DNA from: Nymphaea colorata
Lineage: Eukaryota; Streptophyta; Magnoliopsida; Nymphaeales; Nymphaeaceae
Direction: 5' to 3'
Assembly (NCBI RefSeq): GCF_008831285.2
Contig: NC_045143.1
Location: 14,719,151-14,783,150 of the forward strand
Length of the DNA stretch: 64,000 nucleotides
Of this stretch, positions 60,521 to 64,000 are shown in pieces. The translations under genes were made by a program, and so were the position numbers. Under the pieces are notes generated by a model. The model was given only the letters and a program-made list of their open reading frames with translations. It made no database searches and was not told the origin of the DNA. How positions within the stretch are numbered: position 1 is the first letter of the stretch; each line of letters starts with the position of its first letter.

Positions 60521-61371
60521 CTGCAAAAGAAGTAAATTAAAGGATACTTTTGAGGAAATAAAAAAAGCTATCAGATAATGTTAGGTAACAGAGTGCCACA
60601 GCCTATTATGGGAATTCCTTTCATCAGATTATGCTGGTTGGGAGATTGACAAAGATAACATCGCCTTTGAAAATGCAAGGGGAAAAAAGGCCAAATATGA
60701 CCCATATTCAAAAGGTTAATGGTGGTAGAGAGGTCATCTTACTATTAAAAGAAATAGAAGGCAACCACATCATGGACTTGAAAGGGGTTTCTTTCTTTCG
60801 AGTAGATGTGGTGTGTGTTGGAATGCATGTGTCCGTGTTAGAGGGAGGGGCGAGATGTGGAAGAGAGATATGTGGAAGAAATAAAAATAGACAATGATTA
60901 AGTAGCACCAACTCCAAAATTTTAAACTGAGTCTCTTTATTCAAGTTCTCCAGTTACATTATTGCTTGTCAAAAACAAGCGACAGTGTGGACCAAGAAGT
61001 AAGCTGGCCTAAGCAACAAAGAAATTACAACACAGCAAACCTGGCAGTGAATAGCTGCGAGTGGAACAAATTATGCACACCAATCAATTGGCTGGAATCA
61101 AATTTTGATGTTATACTCTATGATCTCAAAGACTTGCCTGGCTAGCTGTTCCTACGTGACTTGCCACTTGAAAATGCATAGTGCATACTGTACATCATGT
61201 ACGATACCTAAGATAGACTAGGTGCTCAATAGCCTAGGTTTTTCTTTTTTGACAACCTAAGTTTTTGTTTTTTTTATCTTTTCTTTTCTTTCTTTCAGGC
61301 ATTTTTCTTTAAAATCTAATTCTGTGCCATTTTAACTCATTTTTTTTGTTGCATGTGACATTACATCAAAA

Positions 61372-61412
61372 GTGTGTGTGTGTGTGTGTGTGTGTGGGTG
61401 TGTGTGTGTGTG
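61372..61412. repeat. (GT)n microsatellite
   Basis: GT run with one GG interruption. A CATA/CATG tetranucleotide repeat follows at about 61499-61545. Confidence 0.92.
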
Positions 61413-62698
61413 CATGTGACTATAATTATAGTCACAATTCATATAGTATTGTACCTTGAATATTCGTGTGTTATTTTAGGTTTTTAACTCTGCTTGCATA
61501 CATACATGCATACATTATACATACATGCATACATACATTATGCATATAATATTTCTTATTTATTAGAATTATAATAGAAGACAGTTCTGTGGCAAGGCAA
61601 AAAATATTAACATGAACTATGATTATATTGAGGATTTGCAATCCCACTTTTTTTTTTTTTTAATTTGATCAGTAATTTGAGGTTCTGTTTTAGGACTTTA
61701 GTTTTATAAGTTATATTTTAGAGTTTGAGCAAATACCATTTGGTGAATAGTAAGACTTTACATGCTCTATAACATTTGAGTTTTGTCTTTGGTGCCCTAA
61801 AACCTCTTATAATAAAAAGGAGATTTGTCCAACATTGGACCTGATGACGCTGCATGTCCAGAACCTGCTGATGCCACAAGTCCAGAACTGAACATCACTG
61901 ACTGCCTTCAGCATTTGATGAATGAGTTGGGTTGTAACTGCCCTCATCTGATTTCCTCCCTATTGCATACACATTTGTGAGCTTATTGAAAGAAGTCATT
62001 ATTAGCTTTGTGAGTTTTCATTTCATGTGCTGAGTCCTTGGTTCATAGGCTGTTCTGCATGCACACATATGGTGTGAATATTCAAATGATATAGAGGACC
62101 ATCTGATTTCTTTCTTTGAAGTATTGATTGTTGCCTCAAAGTGTGTGTAAATTGAGGAGTTGTAGTGATTAAGGCTGATCATCTTGAGAGCAAATTTGAA
62201 GTCTTTTCCTTTTTACCTTCCAAAGGTGCAAATCTCTCCACATGGCTGACTGAACTTTAACTCCATCCCTCTCAATCTTGATGGAAGCAGTTACATCATG
62301 TGAGTAGGACATTTGAAGACCTATATCAAAGGCCAAGACACAGAGGTACATATAGGAAGTATGATTCCCCAATCTACACCAAAACTTCTTAAGATTAATA
62401 ATGAGGTAGATAAGACTCTTGATGAAGATCAAAGATTTAAAAGTGATGCAGAAGTATTACAAAACTTAGATGAATAGGATATGAAAAATGTCAAAAACTT
62501 GTTTTCGATTCTTAGTCGAATGAAAGCCAAAATTGTCTATTTATAGTACAAGAAAGCTAATGAGGTGCAGGAATATTTTAAAGGAATGTCTGCCCAAAAA
62601 AAGACATGGACCATAAAGCTAATGAGGTTTGGAAATATCTTAAGGGAAAGTTTGAGGAAGGGTGTCAAAACTTATGTAAATACATACAGACATATGTA

Positions 62699-62702
<4 letters not shown>

Positions 62703-62745
<43 letters not shown>
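62703..62745. repeat. (GT)n microsatellite
   Basis: About 43 bp of uninterrupted GT. Confidence 0.95.
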
Positions 62746-62747
<2 letters not shown>

Positions 62748-64000
62748 CTGGCTGACCAATGTTGTTGGATGACAAAATATTTAAAAACCGTTGCCAAAAA
62801 TACCATGCAACTGATGCACTAGCAACGGTTTATGGTATACCGATGGTTTATGGTGTTTTTATATATATATCGTAGTAACAAACATCGTTTTAGAGTTTTA
62901 AACAGTGAGGTTTCTCTCGGGTATAATACGAGGAGCTTGAAAAGAAGGGTGGGAAAGGAAAAAATACAGTAAATTTTAAAAAAATCCTATAAATTGGGGA
63001 TAAATAATAAATAAAATAATGAGCAATATACATAATAATTAACAATAATACATAATAAAAATAAATCATTGTAATAAGTTATGATTTAGAACTATGAAAA
63101 GTAGCCAAACATATATAACAATATAACTTTATAACCCTAATGCAAAACCGGATTAAAAAACCAGACAAAAAAACATCAATTAGGTGGTAAAAAAATTATA
63201 AATCAAGCAGAAACAGCCTTAATAAGCAGAACAAAAAGAAGTAGGCAGAAAACAACCTCTATGAAAGGTTAAAACAATTAACAATCAAGCAGCAAGCGGT
63301 GTCAATAAGAGGACATCATGTTTAGCTAATTTTTCCTATCAAAATGAGACAAAAAAGGATAAACTACCTGTTATAGCAGAACAAGGAGAGAGAGACTGAG
63401 AGAGATGGGGAGCAGCAGTAGAAGATTTGTTCAGCAGCGGTCCAGCAGAGGCAAAAGTTCCCTAATCTGTCCAGCTTTTAGTTTTCTCTAAATCTAAAAC
63501 CCTAGGAAGCTCATCCTCCCAAAACTGAGAACAAAAATGATGCCCAAGGAACTTGACTTCAGCCTTAGGCTGTAAAGTTGATTCTTTTCTTAACAATCTT
63601 TTTCCATTTCGCCACTATAATATTCATATATTACATTTGATACCACCGAACCTAAAAAAATTGAAAGAATAAAAGGACGCAAAAAAAACATGATGAAAAA
63701 ACTTTTTTTCACGTTTTTTTCAATTTTACTTTTTTTTTTTTAAAAGACACAATTTTTTCCCCTTTCTCGGCTAATGAATTTCTTGCGTTTTTTTGAAAAA
63801 AAAATTGAGATATTTGTGTTGGTAATAAACAATAATGGAAAACTGTACCTTATGTTGCATATAATAAACTTTACAGAACTTATGAATTAGAGGAAGAGAG
63901 CACTCATACAACTCACAACTCCCACAATGCCACCTTGGCACACCTTACACTTGATACAAATGACACCAACCAAGGCACCTATTTATAGGCTACCTCAAGA

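Larger units (their letters stand above)
60521..64000. other. NAA20 intron or spacer, no gene seen
   Basis: No further NAA20 exon and no other gene could be recognised on either strand. It holds simple repeats (61372-61412, 61499-61545, 62703-62745), long A/T runs near 63650-63800, and AT-rich unique sequence. Open frames at 60631-60897 and 62169-62432 have no family resemblance. Confidence 0.5.

Noticed and set aside
1-64000. CRISPR arrays, bacterial operons, viral genomes, rRNA genes
   Set aside because: Nothing of the kind was seen; all recognisable genes are plant nuclear genes with spliceosomal introns, and all other coding remnants are LTR retrotransposon or captured plant exons.

Overview
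The window is nuclear DNA of a flowering plant. It has GT-AG introns, AT-rich spacers full of decayed LTR retrotransposons and miniature transposons, and genes typical of plants. I cannot name the species. The cyclase C-terminus looks closer to monocot or early-diverging angiosperm enzymes than to Arabidopsis, but that is a weak impression.

Layout. (1) 2906-4831, plus strand: the last four exons of a KMS1/VMP1-type vacuole membrane protein gene, whose 5' exons lie to the left of the window or were not recognised. (2) 4832-29700: about 25 kb of repeats and spacer. It holds a decayed 13-kb Ty3/gypsy element of the Tat/Ogre type (about 6497-19627), gene fragments resembling a class III peroxidase and an acetoacetyl-CoA thiolase (20505-20967), a probable MITE (23308-23628), a complete 469-bp TRIM element with a 5-bp target duplication (23847-24315), and a 191-bp hAT MITE with an 8-bp target duplication (28198-28388). 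(3) 29895-59187, plus strand: a complete ent-copalyl diphosphate synthase (CPS) gene. I rebuilt it as 15 exons (2472 bp, 823 residues) spread over 29.3 kb, with 14 introns that carry MITEs, tandem duplications and microsatellites. All exon phases agree and the spliced frame has no stop. (4) 59755-60520, minus strand: the last three exons of NAA20, catalytic subunit of the NatB N-terminal acetyltransferase, convergent with CPS. Its 5' exons must lie beyond the right edge. (5) 60521-64000: spacer or NAA20 intron with simple repeats.

Function. CPS makes ent-copalyl diphosphate from geranylgeranyl diphosphate in plastids, the first committed step to gibberellins. The DVDD motif, the His-Asn dyad of ent-specific enzymes and the His at the Mg2+-inhibition switch are all present, so the best reading is the gibberellin enzyme rather than a specialised-metabolism copy. 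No kaurene synthase, P450 or other terpene gene is in the window, so there is no sign of a diterpenoid cluster here. KMS1 acts in the endomembrane system and NAA20 acts in the cytosol at ribosomes; neither has a known link to CPS. I found no convincing new biological system. The most interesting items are the CPS gene architecture, the TRIM, the paired gene fragments, and the tandem repeats in the 3' region of the Ogre-like element.
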